From NCBI RefSeq assembly GCF_024713975.1, contig NC_091100.1, forward strand, positions 19,680,001-19,744,000: a stretch of DNA of 64,000 nucleotides, in the 5' to 3' direction. Below the pieces are notes generated by a model. It saw nothing but the letters and a program-made list of their open reading frames with translations. It did no database searches and was not told the DNA's origin. How positions within the stretch are numbered: position 1 is the stretch's first letter; each line of letters opens with the position of its first letter. The stretch comes from Paralichthys olivaceus. Lineage: Eukaryota > Chordata > Actinopteri > Pleuronectiformes > Paralichthyidae. The position numbers were made by a program, and so were the translations under genes. Shown here piece after piece: positions 42,571 to 55,600 of this stretch.

Positions 42571-44189
42571 ACCAAATACAAATTTGTATCTATATATCTA
42601 AATACATGTTTTTATGGTTTGTGTCATAGTGTGTTGTTTGTGTATTTAGTAGGGTTTTGGTTCGTCAGTATTTCTATTGACACAAATATGGATCTATATG
42701 TTTATTATTATTATAATTTTTTTCACGTGCGTATCCTTTTGCTGGTGGACCCCTCACATCTGTCTGTTGTTCTCTTTGCACATGGTCCGTCATCCCCAAG
42801 GACATTCCCATCATCCCATCCACCCTCCCCTCCTGGTGACATCAAATGGTGGCAACAAAGAAAGACCTTTGTCCGCCCCCATCCTTTATTTTGAGTCTCG
42901 GACACATACAGACACACGCGCACACGCACATAAGCACGCACGCACACACAAACATGAACAGGTTTGGTTTTTGCACTTGCTAGTTTATCATGTCTGTGTG
43001 TTTCCATGTTAGACAGAATGTTTACATCTGAACACTGAAAAAAGGTTCACCTGAACACTGTGGCTCAGAGGGTAGATTTGGATTTAGTTCAGCTCCCTCT
43101 GACAGATCTCAAGTATTTACCAAAGCTCAGGGTGGGCAAGGAAGAGATCCTTATCAGCAGGTCTATTTTCCTGAACATCCTCAGAGAAGACCTCCTGCCA
43201 ATGTGACACACACAGGAGCGAGAGCTGAGAAATACATTGATGAATTATTCAAATTTCTGACGGGACACTGTATGTCTCCTTTAGAAAATGAACAATGGAT
43301 GGAAGGAGCTGATAATATGCAAGATTATTCTCTTTTACGTACCACTCTAAAAAGAATCTGAGCTGCTATTATGCCTTTATTGTTAAACAGCAGATAATGA
43401 ACATATCATCAAAATGATCATGACAAATACAAATAACAAACGATTTGCATCTAAGATGTTTATATTGCCATTGGTTACAAATTATAATTATTGATTCAGG
43501 ATTTTGCAAGGGGGAGGCTTTAGTACCAGAGCTCTGACCTTTAGCAAATTGGAGGCCACCTCTTTATCTTACCCTCACAGCGTTTGTCAGTCACATAGGG
43601 TGTGTGTGTGTGTGTGTGTCTGTCTGTGTGTCTGTGTGTGTGCGATCACTGGACCGCAGAGGAGGCTAATTTAGTAAGGAAGCTATCTGAAGAGGTTTGG
43701 ATTGCAGGGAACAAAGGACATTCATGCGGTGAATCGTCTCTCACATTAAGCTTCAATCAGTAATAACACCATGTGTTTCAACAACAAGAGAAAACACTAC
43801 TGAAGCAGTAGTAATAATGCATTGTGTGATATGGACACACAGCTTCGTCTGGATGAAATGTTGGTTTTGAATCTAAATGCTTCAATAGGCTCTTGGTTTG
43901 AGTTTGTTAGCTTGCGTCACAGTGCCATGCTGCCTTATTAGTTTTAGATGGGGGCTTGCATTATTTACAGTGATAAGGAAAATGTGGTGCACAACAGTGT
44001 GCGGTGAAAGACCAGCAGTGGGGAGGGCTGCTTAAGTGCCTGGTTAGATCTCCTCTGACAGAAGACGCGTGGGAGGGAACAGGGAGAGAGACAGTGAGCA
44101 GAGAGGGAGGAGAGAGGTTCTGCTGAAAGTGGAAACAACTTCTTTATATAAAATGAAAGTTTAAAAGTAACATATGCTCATATGCACCA

Positions 44190-44199
44190 CAGGTTAGGG

Positions 44200-44248
<49 letters not shown>

Positions 44249-44410
44249 TACCATAACCTTAACCATCACAACTAGATGCCTAACCCTAAAACCAAGTCTT
44301 AACCCTCAAACAGCCCATTGAAAAAGCGAGGAACGGCCAAAATGTCTTCACTTTCCAAAAATGTCCTCACTCTGTTGGTCTATGCTTAAAATGACCCTCG
44401 ATTACACACA
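44190..44410. repeat. CA microsatellite plus attached 'CCTTAACC/TCTTAACCCTCAAACAGCCC' repeat
   Basis: (CA)n at 44202-44246 is followed by ACCTTAACCATCACAACTAG, CCTAACCCTAAAACCAAGTC and ATGTCCTCACTCTGTTGGTC. This looks like a known fish interspersed repeat that carries CA arrays. The CCTAA words are not telomeric repeat: they are not in register. Confidence 0.5.
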
Positions 44411-46199
44411 CATTATATTTTACTACACAGTGACTGAAAATGAGACACTTTGATAGCTTGATATAATGGATTCATTATTATGAGCTTTAATTACTTTTCT
44501 GTGTAACTGCAGCAGCCTTTGAGCAGGTTTTGGTATTAAACACCTTGTTTAAGGGCAATAGGAGAAACTCAAGAGTGTATTTCATTCACTCCTCTATCAA
44601 CTCTGTGGCACAGTGTCCGAACTTGCCTCTGTGCTGCTGCCATGGAGCCTCCAGCACGAGGCTGGCAGAACAGACAACATGCAGACTCCAGCTCTCCAGT
44701 GAGGTCAGCACTGAATAATGCAGGCTCCCCACACTGCTTCCCCCCGAAAATGGAGATCTCTGGTGCCTTCACACCCATTATTCCACTTGGATGGAGAAAG
44801 GGCTCTGAGATGCATTCAGGCACGCACACACTCTCTCACTATATCCCGCTAGAGAGCAAGAACAGCCTTTGCAAGACAGGAACAGAAATAACTTGATCTT
44901 GGAGCACTGACGGTAACATAAAGATTGATTTTAGGACAACGGGTGGCAATGAGTATATTTATGTATATTTAATTATATGATACAAACGGTGTGAGGAGGG
45001 TAATGGTAGTTGCTTGTGGCATTGGTGCAAATTAAAGCTAAATCTGTAGGGTGAAACTTGTTTGTGTGTCAAATGCTGCAGCTATATTCAGAGGGCAGTT
45101 ATTAGCCTTTCATTAAGTCAGCTCTTTCCTTATTGCTTCGTCTCAGTGTGATATTACAGCGCGAAGATGTGATTCTCCTCGGTTGCTAACAGCTGCTGGA
45201 GGAGAAATCCCAACCCCTCCTTTCTCTCTCACCTCTTATACATCACTGTGAGAGATCACCTTTACTGTTATATATCTCTTCATTTGCTGTATCACTAATC
45301 ATTCACACATATGATGCCTTCCTTTTCACCTGCTTCTCGCCAGTACACACTCATTTAAGTTTCTCCTTCCCTCCCTCCTCTCTATCATCCATACAACCTC
45401 AGTTTTAGGTATCATTCTTTCTTTCTTGTTATACAGCTCACCATGTGCTGCCCCACCCCTATGCTCCCCAACCCACTCCCTATTCCACCCCACGTGCTGC
45501 CTTCCCTCCCTCCACCCTCCTCTTCTTTTCTCCCCAACCTTCATCTTCTCCTCACTCTCTCCCTCTCTCTTTTCTCCTCTTAGGGCATTTTCTACCTCTT
45601 CTAAGAGTCACACCTCATGAATTATTTACATGTGCATCTCAGTGGGGAATTTCGCTGAGTTTCCTGACCGTTTACACGGAGACGGGCGATGTTTTCTGAA
45701 AGGCAAAAATGTACCTCTCCTTTAAAGGTGAAGGTAAAGCATAACAGATCTTCTCATTCACACAGTCACTCTCTGGATGACTGCTGAGCACTCCTGCAGT
45801 AAAAACATTATAACACCATAGTGACAAACTGAGAAAGGACAAACACAGCAAGACAGGGACGGATCATTCAGGTGTTAAATATAAAGATTATGTAGAAAAT
45901 AAGGAACTCCAAGGTGAAAAGATTTAGTTTTTATAATATTAGGTTTTTTAAATGAAGAAACGTGCTGAACTGTGAAGTTAGACCAGTGCAACCTCATTGC
46001 TGTGCCTCCTTTATAATGATTACTATTCATTATTATTTACTTATACCTTACACTATCTATCTGAAACTGTAAAAGTGAGCAATGATCAACTGGATTGTTT
46101 TTGCACCTATTTTATAGTCAGTGTTTTTCATAAAATGAAACAGAATTTTCTTTATTACTGTTCACTAATATGGTATTTGTGTAATTTTAAATGATTTGC

Positions 46200-46580
46200 A
46201 GAAGTGCTGTTACTTTTTTCACTGATCGTATGTCGGCTATCAGTCCGATATGGTGAAATAAAAATAATCAAACTATCAGAAAAATCTGGCAGGACAGTTT
46301 TGACTTACAGACCTCCAGTTGTCGGCCACTGGTGCAATTTATCCGAGGAACCACAGACTGCCTGTTAAGCCCTGCCTCCATTGTCTGCAAAGTGCTGTTT
46401 GCGCTGTTTATTAAATTTTTATGAATATTGAACCAAATTCAACACTGCACTTCCTCAGGTAATTTACAATAGATACGCCAGGTGTGAAGCCGATAAGATG
46501 AACGGTTCTAGAGATATGTGTTCCATGTACAGACGTTTCAATCACGACTACTTTTTACTGTGATCAAGTCAGGTTTGCAT
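46200..46580. mobile_element. Degraded transposon-like repeat
   Basis: The order CTGTTTGCGCTGTTTATTAA, ATGAATATTGAACCAAATTC, CACTTCCTCAGGTAAT, AGATGAACGGTTCTAGAGAT and CGTTTCAATCACGACTACTT is one I recall from a frequent fish non-coding repeat. There is no transposase frame. Confidence 0.45.
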
Positions 46581-47424
46581 ACAGCACTTTTAAAACTATG
46601 TTGTTTTATATGCTGCACTGTTGTTTGGCACTCTGACTTGAGAGGAACAACATTTTGTTCAGTTTGTGCACTTTGTTTGAGGATGAACAGATATTACAGA
46701 CATGATTTGAAATCTGCAGAAGTTCTTGCAGGACTTTGATAAAGTGAATTTCGTTTTTAACAAAGTTTTTAACAGTGTTAGCCTTAAATCACTTCTTTGT
46801 GACTTAAATTCCTGAAACGAAGGTTTAAATGTTATAAAAGACTGATAGTAAACCAACCTTCCAGAAACCTTCAACCTGAATGAACACTCCATATTGTCGA
46901 GGAACTGACTTGGGCTGGTGCCACCTATGCCATTTAGAACATATGCTATAAACCTCCCCTGCAATCTCAACATAGGACAGTTTTACTGGCACATGAGTGG
47001 AACAGCTTGAGGGGACATCCAGAGCAGCACATCTTTTTCTCTGATACTCATCAACCATGTAAACACACTGCAACAGCCTGTTAATTCAAACCAGTGATGC
47101 ATGTTAGTGGTGTCATTGCTCTGTACTGCCTGGTACTGTATGAAGTATGCTCTTATTGCAAGCACAGCAGAAAACAATACATTATCATAACCATTGTATA
47201 ATGCTGAAGAAATGTCTTCAGTTGTTTAAACTGCATAATATACAATTCTACTTCTTACAAACAGGGTGTTTTGGTTCTTGCATCTTAAGTATTACAGGTA
47301 TTTAAGTGTAAAATAGATTCTTCTATTCTTCTGCTTTGAGGTGTGTGTGTTCTCCTACAGAGCTGTGTCTGCTGGGGGAAGCCACACCCTGCTGTCTCCT
47401 GACACAAACACACATCCAGGCATA

Positions 47425-47428
<4 letters not shown>

Positions 47429-47463
<35 letters not shown>
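47429..47463. repeat. (GA)n microsatellite
   Basis: About 17 pure GA units. Confidence 0.9.
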
Positions 47464-47464
<1 letters not shown>

Positions 47465-49404
47465 AAAGTCATTGGTGAAGTGTGATAGGAGGATACAAAT
47501 GAACACGTGTCTCTACCTCACTCAACGGTTTCTTAATTATTTTGAAGACCACACTGAGGGTTGTGGAAAGCAAGCGGTTAGGAGAGATGAGTTTGTGTGA
47601 TGGTCCAGGTGGTGAGTTGTCAAGAGGAATGGCTCAGAAGTAATGTAGCAGCAAAGGGAACTATATACATATATAGTATAAACTATCAGTATAAATAAGG
47701 GTGGGCAGTAAAGGGGAAGATTTATATAGATTTTTACACAGAAAAATAATTCAGATTTAGATTGAACTGGCTGTAATTACTACAGCTTCTTCATTCTAAT
47801 AGTAGTGAAATACAAAAAAAACATTAACTCATGTGGGATCAGTAATACAGCGATGCAGAAATAATCAACGAAGCGTGACAGCAAGAATGGGCCCTTTCAG
47901 AGTGTAATATAATGGTGCTTTACTGTGTGAGCAGTATTATAATGAGTGATCTACATGGTCCTGAATGCCTTTTAATTTTATACCTGCCAAGGAAATAAAT
48001 ATAGTGGAGGGACAAGTTCCCTGTCAAATTAATGGAGTTAAATCATGATGCAATGTGTTAAGTGGCACTAATGTAAGTGAAGTGCAAATGTTACTGGAGG
48101 ATTGTATGAATTCATTCTTTCAGTCTCCTCTCAGTGACTGCTGCATACGATCACTCAGTTTCTTTTCAAATCAGTGTCAACACAGGGCAACTGCCAAGGG
48201 ACATTACAACAGCTGGTTAGTGGAGATTCACTTTATCTTTCATTATTGTGTTCTAAATAAAAGCACTTCAACACTATAATAAAATGTGAATGCAGCTGTC
48301 CCCGTGCTGGTGCAGGTGCTGGGGCCACTGCAGTCATTTAAACTGCTGTATGACGGGGAACACTTAAATCAATAACCGTTTTGCCTGACACGTGAGTTTC
48401 AGGCCTGATCACCTGCATATTTACAGGGTCACAGAGAAGGTGAACACAGTGAGCGCTGTATCCACCATGTACAGTAATACTGCTGATGTCAGTATTCTCC
48501 ATACCAACATACACTGGCATTGTCCTTCAAAGGAAAACCCAGAAGGAAGGCGTGTGTCCTTGCTCCCTAATTAACAGCTCCACACTGTACCTACACATAT
48601 GACCACGCCCTGAGCTGCTGATGTTGACAAGACTGTCTCGTTCACCAAACCCAACCCCCATCTCCCCTCCACACGGAGCCTCGCAGCCGCAATGTTATAC
48701 AACGCCCTGCTGCCTCTGCTGTGAACCCTTCTTTTGTTCCACCTCGAGCTGTGGACCTCGAGCTGCACGTTAATCCTGCTGCTGAGGAGGCAGGTCAGGG
48801 GAGACGATGAAGTGTTAAGGTGCATGTGCACCTGACAGGGAATAAGGTTAAAAATCGGAAATAAAGTCACTGCATTCAAGGTTCTCTCACCCTGGAGGTA
48901 AATTGCAAGAAAACACAGATTTGGGGATATAAAGTTATCAGTCATCATCTGATATTCATCAGTAAAGTTAGAGACGATGCTTGAGCAGCTGTGTAGAGGA
49001 TGTTTAAAGTTCATGAGAAATACTGCAGCAGCAAAATATGTCCTCTGCAATGAAAATGAAATGAAAATAAATGAAACACTATTAAGATCTGATTTTCTAC
49101 CTACACTTATACAAATGAGAACAGATGCCGGGCTGACCCAAAAGATGCACACTCAGCAGTATATGAAGATCTCTGACAGGGACGTCAGGTTGTTCAGTGA
49201 GGGAAGAATGTCTATTCTTCTCTATAGGCAGAAATTCAGCCTCAGCAGAATGTAAAGTGCACACTGCTGATTCTTGTACGTAGTTTCTGCAGCTCGGGTG
49301 TTTATGCTCCCTGCTACAAGTTTTATTAAACTTAAACTAAATTTTATTATTCCATTGTGTAATTATTAGGACAATAATGTTAAGAAAAACGTATATTCCT
49401 CACT

Positions 49405-49460
49405 TGCAAATTTCCCCATTGTAGGACTAATAAAGGATTATCTTATTTTACCTTACTGCA
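49405..49460 (+). mobile_element. LINE-like 3' end
   Basis: CAAATTTCCCCATTGTAGGA then CTAATAAAGGATTATCTTAT and a short TTATT/TTACC tail, the typical 3' terminus of a fish non-LTR retroelement with short tandem tail repeats. The upstream part (48.6-49.3 kb) shows no reverse-transcriptase motif. Confidence 0.55.
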
Positions 49461-50519
49461 TCATACGCTGTCAGATGAAAGTATTTGTATATCAAAAGAG
49501 GAAGTGTATTGTTTTTACTTAATATTCCTGTTAGATTGTGACAATACAAAGAGCCTGTAATGTAAAACATGGGGAGGTGATCTGTCACTGACAAACCTCT
49601 TGCTCAGATAACAAGTTAGAAATACAGTAAAGTTATTTATCTCTCAAAAATGCTCCACATGTTATATTGTTTAAGCCAATACACGGTTAAGATGCTCAAA
49701 CAACAATCCAGATCATTCAATTAATCTGTAGATTGTTAATATTTCTTATATGACTTTTTTAAAGCATGTTTTCTTAATCCTCTATGACAGCAAACTGTCT
49801 AGGTTTTTAAACACAGGTTTATGATAGCTAAACATGTTACTTATATTATATATATATATATTTATATTATCAATCAATAATGAGAATATTAGCTGAAGCT
49901 CTAAAGTTTTTGCAATGTTTGCGTAACACTGGAAATACATTGTCATTGGGATCATTAGGGCTCTACACTGAAGAGTGAGCAGGGGTTGTGTGGGAGCAAA
50001 GTGCCACCACCTGGTACAAAATGGTACACATCTTATTATGTTGAAGCCTTAGAACTAAGATGAATGATTGATTATAAAATGTGTTGATTTGTAAAAAAAA
50101 TCTATATATAAAACAATATAAAAATCTTAATAATCTGATTGTTTCAAATTTTTTTCTAAGCAAAATTGCAACGCCGGCTGTTTCCAGATTTTCATATGTG
50201 AGGATGTGAGGATCTTCTTGGTTGTACATGACAGTAAACTTAGTCAGCTGTCTTTGGCTTTGAACTGTTGGTCAGACAAAACAAAAATGTCTCCTGAGGT
50301 TCTGTTCAAATACTACATGCTAGTCATCTTTGCCACAGAGATAACATTTTCATTAATTTTTTTGTTTGTTAGTCAGTTTGCAGGTTCTTGAACAACTAAA
50401 GGTTGGATGACCACAGAACTTGGTTGAAGGATGTGGTATGAATCAAGGAATCAAAGTCTGGTGTGGACCTGGAGCAGGGGGCAGATCCAGGAGTTTTGTT
50501 TTCATTTTCGTTAACATTG

Positions 50520-50740
50520 TGAGATAGGACGTGCTTCAACATTTTTGTTGATTTCTAAAAGATCAATCCATGGATCTTGAGGAAAAAAATCTAACGTCTT
50601 TAGGGGACTGATATTTATGAGTGTGGGGAATTAGAAGATCCAAATCAGAGTCCCAATCTAGTGAATTCATATGCGGTTTTATAAGGAAGTGGCGGTATTT
50701 GCTCTACCCTCTTCTAAGTGCCATGCTAGTTTCATTATAA
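50520..50740 (+). repeat. Dispersed repeat copy 2
   Basis: Same ordered blocks as 11890-12085: GAGATAGGACGTGCTTCAAC, AAAGATCAATCCATGGAT, ATCTAGTGAATTCATATG, CGGTTTTATAAGG and GTGCCATGCTAGTTT. The two copies lie 38 kb apart, in the same orientation. Confidence 0.65.
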
Positions 50741-50848
50741 TTTTCATTTTCCAGACAGAATGTCAGATAAAACAAATCAAATTGAATGTGTTTTTATTAA
50801 ATGTGTTGTTATAATGTGTTGTTAACTTATTAATGATAATTGTGTAAT

Positions 50849-52078
50849 GACTGTATATAAAAACCACAGACTGTATATAACACCATAGACTGTATATAAT
50901 AGACTGTATATAACACCATAGACTGATAGAGTGTATATAATAAACTGCATGTAAAAACATAGACAAATAGACTGTATATAAAAACCATAGACTGTATATA
51001 GAAACTACAGACTGTATATAACACCATAGACTGTATATAATAGACTGTATATAGAAACTACAGACTGTATATAACACCATAGACTGATAGACTGTATATA
51101 ATAAACTGTATATAATAGACTTTATATAAAGAACTGTATATAATAAACTGCATATAATAAACTGTATATAATAGACTTTATATAAAAGACTTTGTATAAT
51201 AAACTGTATATAATAGACTGTATATAATAACCTGTATATAATAAACTGTATATAATAGACTGTATATGAAAGACTTTGTATAATTAACTGTATATAATAG
51301 AATGTATATAATAGACTGTATATAATAGACTGTATATAATACACTGTATATAATAAACTGTATATAATAGACTGTATATAATAGAATGTATATAATAGAC
51401 TGTATATAATAAACTGTATATAATAGAATGTATATAATAGACTGTATATAATAGACTGTATATAATAAACTGTATATAATAGACTGTATATAATAGAATG
51501 TATATAATAGACTGTATATAATAAACTGTATATAATAGACTGTATATAATAAACTGTATATAATAGAATGTATATAATAGACTGTATATAATAGACTGTA
51601 TATAATAAACTGTGTATAATAGACTGTATATAATAAACTGTATATAATAGAATGTATATAATAAACTGTGTATAATAGACTGTATATAATAAACTGTGTA
51701 TAATAGACTGTATATAATAAACTGTGTATAATAGAATGTATATAATAAACTGTGTATAATAGACTGTATATAATAAACTGTGTATAATAGACTGTATATA
51801 ATAAACTGTGTATAATAGAATGTATATAATAAACTGTGTATAATAGACTGTATATAATAAACTGTGTATAATAGACTGTATATAATAGACTGTGTATAAT
51901 AAACTGTATATAATAGACTGTATATAATAAACTGTATATAATAGACTGTATATAATAAACTGTATATAATAGACTGTATATAATAAACTGTATATAATAG
52001 ACTGTATATAATAAACTGTATATAATAGACTGTATATAATAAACTGTATATAATAGACTGTATATAATAAACTGTATA
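50849..52078. repeat. 14-bp minisatellite array with higher-order structure, about 1.2 kb
   Basis: The unit is AGACTGTATATAAT (variants AAACTG, GAATG, GTGTATAAT), on the order of 85 copies. The outer part (50849-51290) has spacers such as ACACCAT and AAAACCA between units. From 51300 to 51900 variant GAATG units recur at multiples of 14 bp, mostly every 84 bp (51301/51385, 51567/51651/51735/51819). From about 51900 to 52073 a 28-bp dimer (AGACTG/AAACTG) repeats almost perfectly. All three minus-strand frames stay open through most of it (up to 440 codons) only because the repeat lacks stops. Confidence 0.95.
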
Positions 52079-52238
52079 AAAACACCCACAGGCCACACGC
52101 TACTGGTGGCGAGGTGGGCGGGGCTGAGTAGAAGCCCCGGATGACGCTACGTCAGTAAGCACCAATCAGATGGCCGGATCTTGGACAGTCCATGTTTTGC
52201 TTTTTTTCAACTTCGCACATGCGCACTTCATTTCAAAA
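52079..52238 (+). promoter_or_regulatory. taf5: taf5 promoter and 5' leader
   Basis: Only 160 bp separate the minisatellite from the start codon. It holds GGGCGGGGC (Sp-type GC box, 52116-52124), TACGTCAG (CRE/ATF-like, 52148-52155), CCAAT (52162-52166), GCACATGCGCAC (NRF1-like, 52215-52226) and AAAATGGCGGC (52236-52246), a YY1-type site that overlaps the ATG. This is the usual housekeeping set; no own TATA box lies here. Confidence 0.7.
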
Positions 52239-52650
52239 ATGGCGGCCGTACAAGGTGGTGTGGTCGACGCGGATGAAGAAAAGGACATTAAATCGGAACC
52301 ATCGAGCGATGGCTGGGGAAACAACAATGCGAGCGACGGGAGGGTGCTCTCTGCGTCGCCGGGCTCCAGCGCTCCGGCCGTGGGCAACAAACCCGCGGCG
52401 GGAACCCCGGAGGACCAGCAGACCTTGCTGGCGGTGCTGCAGTTCCTCAGGAAGAACAAACTCACCGAGTCCGTGGAAATTCTGCGTCGCGAAGCGGGAC
52501 TACCGGAGGATTCACTGAAGGGGGCTGACTCCTCCGGGGCAGGCTCGGGAGGTGCTGCCGGCAGTGGGGACGCAGAAGGCGCGGATGCGAGCTCTCTACT
52601 GAGCCGGGTTACTGTGACATCCTCAGCCGGAGTCCAGGCGCCAACAAAAG
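52239..52650 (+). CDS. taf5: taf5 exon 1, LisH domain
   Basis: Residues 1-137 plus one base. Low-complexity Gly/Ala/Ser linkers flank the LisH. The donor reads AAAAG then gtctgg, non-consensus at +3 to +6, but it is the only GT that joins in phase to exon 2. Confidence 0.85.
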
Positions 52651-55600
52651 GTCTGGAGCACACTGATGAATGGTTAACAGCAAACTTAACCGTAAATACA
52701 CATAATTACAAACAGTGATGACAATCGATCACTCAGGGAGGGAATACAACTTCACCATAATGCTTTAATAATATAAAACCTGTTCAAATAGTTGTGCTGA
52801 ATGGATTTCATTGAATTTTAATAAGTATTTCATACAGTTTTTACTGTGCTTACAATTGTTTTATGCTTTAGGTATTACTGATAATGTTTTCATAAAAAAT
52901 GTTTAGATAATACATATGTGTCTATTGATATCAGAGCAAAAACAAGATTGAGAGTGTAATTTCAAATGTAGAGGCAAAATTCATTGTGATATTCAGACAT
53001 GCCTTTTAAATCAATTTCTAGAAAGTAAGATGAGACAGTCCTGATTAAAGGTCCACTTGCTAGATTTCTCCAGAACTTTTACTCAAGCTTTCATCAGATT
53101 TTCATGGAGTGACATCACATGACATCAGCCTGTGAAGTGAAATATTTAACTACAATAGTCCACGTTGCTCTTATTCTGTAGCTTAACTGAAAGTAGAAGT
53201 AAAATAAGAATAATGGCTGACTGATGGTACACCAGTAGAACAATGTTGTCCTGTGTCTGCACGTCTCACTCTGACTTGGTTTTACAGCAACAGCAGGGGA
53301 GGATCAGCCAGACGTCAACGTGGTGCTGTCAGCGTACAGCCAGCAGGGAGACCCGGCTCTGTACCAGGTTTACTACAGCGGCCTGAAGAGGTTCATAGAG
53401 ACGGTTCTGGACTGTCACAGAGCAGAACTGTCTCAGGTCTTCTACCCGCTGTTTGTACACATGTATCTGGAGCTGGTGTACAACAATCATGAAAGTGAGG
53501 CCAAGGCTTTCTTTGACAAGTGAGTGTCCAAGTTTACAGTTTTCCCAAAGTTAAAGCACTTCGATATAGGTATTATTCAATCTGACACCTTTTTTTCTTC
53601 TATCTTCCATCTCAGGTTTAGTGGGGACCAGGAGTGTTATTATGAAGATGACATGCGCATTTTGTCTAGCCTAACAAAGAAGGAGCACATGAGAGGCAAC
53701 GAGACACTCCTTGACTTCCGCACCAGCAAGTTTGTCCTGCGCATCTCTCGCGACTCTTACCAGCTGCTGAAGAGACACCTGCAGGAGCGTCAGAACAACC
53801 AGATCTGGAATATTATCCAAGAGCATCTCTACATCGACATCTTTGATGGCATTCCACGCAGCAAGAGCCAGATTGATGCCATGTCTGGCAGCTTGGCAGG
53901 AGAGACTAAGCGAGAGGCCAACAAGGCGAAGGTTTGCTTTATACACTTACGTACATAAAATTAATTTAATTTGTCCCTCCACATTTTTTTTACAACCTTG
54001 CTGAATTGATGACATGTTTCTTGTTTCATTGTCACTCGACGTGCTTTAGGTCTACTATGGATTGCTGAAGGAACCAGAAATAGAGCTTCCACTTGATGAT
54101 GAGGATGAGGAGGCAGAGAATGAGGAGGGTAAACCCAAGAAGAAGAAACCAAAAAAGGACAGCATGGGCTCCAAGAGCAAGAAGCAGGATCCTAATGCAC
54201 CTTCTCAAACTAGGTAGGTACTTTTTTTTTAACACTGCATTATATTGTATCATTCTGCAGCTGCACTGGTTTTCCATCGACCGACCTTGGAAGACTAAGA
54301 CAGTGGGATCCTGTAAACACATCCTGCAACACTGGAGTACGACTCGGTTGACAATCCAAGTATATTTTATCACTGCAACTTTTGTTTGCTGAATTCTCGT
54401 TAATCTTGTAAAAGCATACGTTTTGATGTGGAGGTCTGACTTTTATTGTATGCGAACTCAGGTGAGTAACTTCACTCATATTGGTTATGAATTAAAAAAT
54501 GTAATTTGAGGGAAATTGATTATCTACACACAGCATTCATCTATTCCACAATTTATTGTTGTAACTTCCAAAACTGCAAGTCTGTAAATGTAAAAATGAT
54601 AAATGAGACTGTAGATATATTTTTTCAAAGTGCTTCTGAACTTACAAGTCTGTGACTGATGACAATGTTTTGTTTGCTTAGGATACCTTTGCCAGAACTT
54701 AAGGACTCAGACAAACTGGATAAGATCATGTACATGAAAGAGGCCACCAAGAGGATCCGCCTGGGACCAGATAACCTCCCCTCCATCTGCTTCTACTCTT
54801 TTCTAAATGCATATCAGGTAAAACCTCATTCACATTTAAGAAACTGATAGTCTTGGCAGTTAACTACAAATTCAAACAACAGTATAAGTCATTTCTAATT
54901 TTTTATCACTTTTCCCCTTCAGGGTTTGACTGCGGTGGACTTCACAGATGACTCCAGCCTGATTGCAGGAGGCTTTGCCGACTCAACGGTACGGGTTTGG
55001 AGCGTCACACCGAAAAAGCTTCGCAAGGTCAAGTCTGCAGCAGGTAAAGCATATGACTCTACGAAAGTATCTTGACCTCTGATAACTGTTAGAAAAGAAT
55101 TGAATCAAAACATTTGTCATCTTGTCTGTCTCATTTCCTCTTTAGACTTGAATCTGATTGACAAAGAGTCGGACGATGTGCTGGAGAGGATCATGGACGA
55201 GAAGACTGCCAGTGAGTCAAAGATCCTCCACGGACACAGCGGCCCAGTGTATGGCATCAGCTTCAGCCCAGACAGGTAAAACAGACTCCGATGCACTTGC
55301 GTGTTGAATAAGTAAAGACCCCCTGCAGAAAGTGAATGTATTTTTGTGTATTAAACACAAGGTAATTACTGTCAATTTTGCCTTTTAGAAACTACTTGTT
55401 GTCAAGCTCAGAAGACTGTACGGTCAGGCTGTGGAGTCTCCTTACATTTACATGTCTAGTGGGCTACAAGGGCCACAATTATCCAGTGTGGGACACTCAG
55501 TTTTCTCCCCATGGGTACTATTTTATCTCCGGAGGACATGACAGAGTTGCCCGGTAAGAAACGTCATCACCTGTTTAGAATTTTTTTTTTTGAAAACAAT

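Larger units (their letters stand above)
38200..50500. other. Gene-free interval, right part
   Basis: Twelve kilobases with scattered repeat remnants (listed separately), (GA)n at 47429-47463 and GT-rich tracts at 43602-43641. No exon of PCGF6 or another gene was recognised. Confidence 0.55.

Noticed and set aside
44240..44310. Interstitial telomere repeat (CCTAA words)
   Set aside because: The words are irregular and out of register; they belong to an interspersed repeat.
48571..49152. 193-codon minus-strand open frame in the gene-free interval
   Set aside because: No domain, no splice or promoter context, and the composition looks random. A LINE-like 3' end lies to its right on the other strand, so it may be old repeat sequence, but no reverse-transcriptase motif is visible.
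50849..52078. CRISPR-like array
   Set aside because: Direct repeats are contiguous 14-bp units without unique spacers, in a vertebrate genome.
50763..52098. Three very long open frames (up to 440 codons) on the minus strand with a repeating YSLLYTVYYIQ-type protein
   Set aside because: They are the three frames of a 14-bp tandem repeat lacking stops. 14 is not a multiple of 3, so the protein period is 14 residues in every frame. There is no promoter, domain or splice context.
52170..52238. Upstream in-frame ATG that would add 23 residues to taf5
   Set aside because: It falls in the CCAAT/NRF1 promoter region, and the added residues have no counterpart in TAF5. MAAV at 52239 matches the human start.
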